The notes below the pieces were generated by a model. That model saw only the letters and a program-made list of their open reading frames with translations, was not told the origin of the DNA and ran no database searches. A stretch of 64,000 nucleotides of DNA from Channallabes apus (lineage: Eukaryota > Chordata > Actinopteri > Siluriformes > Clariidae), in NCBI GenBank assembly GCA_030522415.1, contig CM060107.1, forward strand, positions 25,238,571 to 25,302,570, read 5' to 3'. How positions within the stretch are numbered: position 1 is the first letter of the stretch; each line of letters begins with the position of its first letter. Position numbers and translations under genes: made by a program. Positions 64,000 through 64,000 of the stretch are shown here, piece by piece.

Positions 64000-64000
64000 A

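Larger units (their letters stand above)
63037..64000 (-). mobile_element. DIRS-like tyrosine-recombinase retrotransposon, 3' end
   Basis: The minus-strand element extends beyond the window. Its outer end carries 69-bp arms 63037-63105 and 63295-63363 that are inverted copies of each other with about 2 mismatches, plus a direct repeat of ATGCTGCGTTAGAACGCTTA (63089 and 63386). Inverted terminal repeats with an internal complementary region, and a tyrosine recombinase instead of a DDE integrase, are the hallmarks of DIRS elements. Confidence 0.8.

Overview
The window looks like teleost fish DNA, possibly from a catfish-like lineage, although the species guess is weak. I see no host protein-coding gene. 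Nearly every segment that can be interpreted is a transposable element or its remnant: fish-type L2 and Rex1/CR1-like LINEs, Ty3/Gypsy chromoviruses, a DIRS tyrosine-recombinase element, Tc1/mariner, hAT-like, PIF/Harbinger-like and piggyBac-like DNA elements, and tRNA-derived SINEs. All superfamily names come from motifs read by eye; no database was searched.

Layout. 1-4440 is a mosaic of two decayed Ty3/Gypsy pol regions, cut by a small TTAA-flanked MITE, a solo LTR with a perfect 5-bp duplication, and a SINE-like retroposon. 4500-11750 is AT-rich, with microsatellites and fragments of Tc1 and SINE but no credible gene. 11754-13618 is a TIR element holding a second TIR element. 13809-20215 is an essentially full-length L2 LINE on the minus strand, split by a plus-strand LINE (15311-17053). 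20862-28475 is a second minus-strand L2 (copy 2), split by a hAT-like element at 26245-27492 and joined at its 3' side to a Rex1-like LINE. 28791-32192 is a nearly intact full-length Rex1/CR1-like LINE inside a tRNA SINE. 32300-35890 is mostly unannotated DNA with Tc1 scraps.

35895-52105 is a recursive nest. A TA-flanked element called P here (copy P1) is interrupted by a young chromovirus with LTRs that read identical (36292-39022) and by a 10.7-kb TIR element called Q here (39059-49760). Q carries a decayed spliced gene with a BEN-like exon, a Tc1 copy, a SINE, and a second, inverted copy of P (P2, 40417-45171). P1 and P2 serve as each other's empty sites, so several insertion boundaries can be read directly. 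52154-57601 is a further TIR element (Z) with tRNA-like sequences near both ends. 58025-63036 is a third L2 copy (plus strand) with an open SGNH-esterase ORF1 and a broken ORF2. 63037-64000 is the end of a DIRS-like element whose recombinase frame runs off the window.

How the parts relate. The LINEs are the likely suppliers of reverse transcriptase for the SINEs and for a tRNA-Ile-derived retroposon that shares the tail of the 28.8-kb LINE. The chromovirus keeps gag and LTRs but has lost reverse transcriptase, RNase H and most of integrase, so any movement would need help in trans. The most unusual items are the P/Q nest with its gene-like cargo, the intron-retaining tRNA-Ile retroposon, the RT-less young chromovirus, and the solo LTR inserted exactly in the codons of a reverse transcriptase active site.
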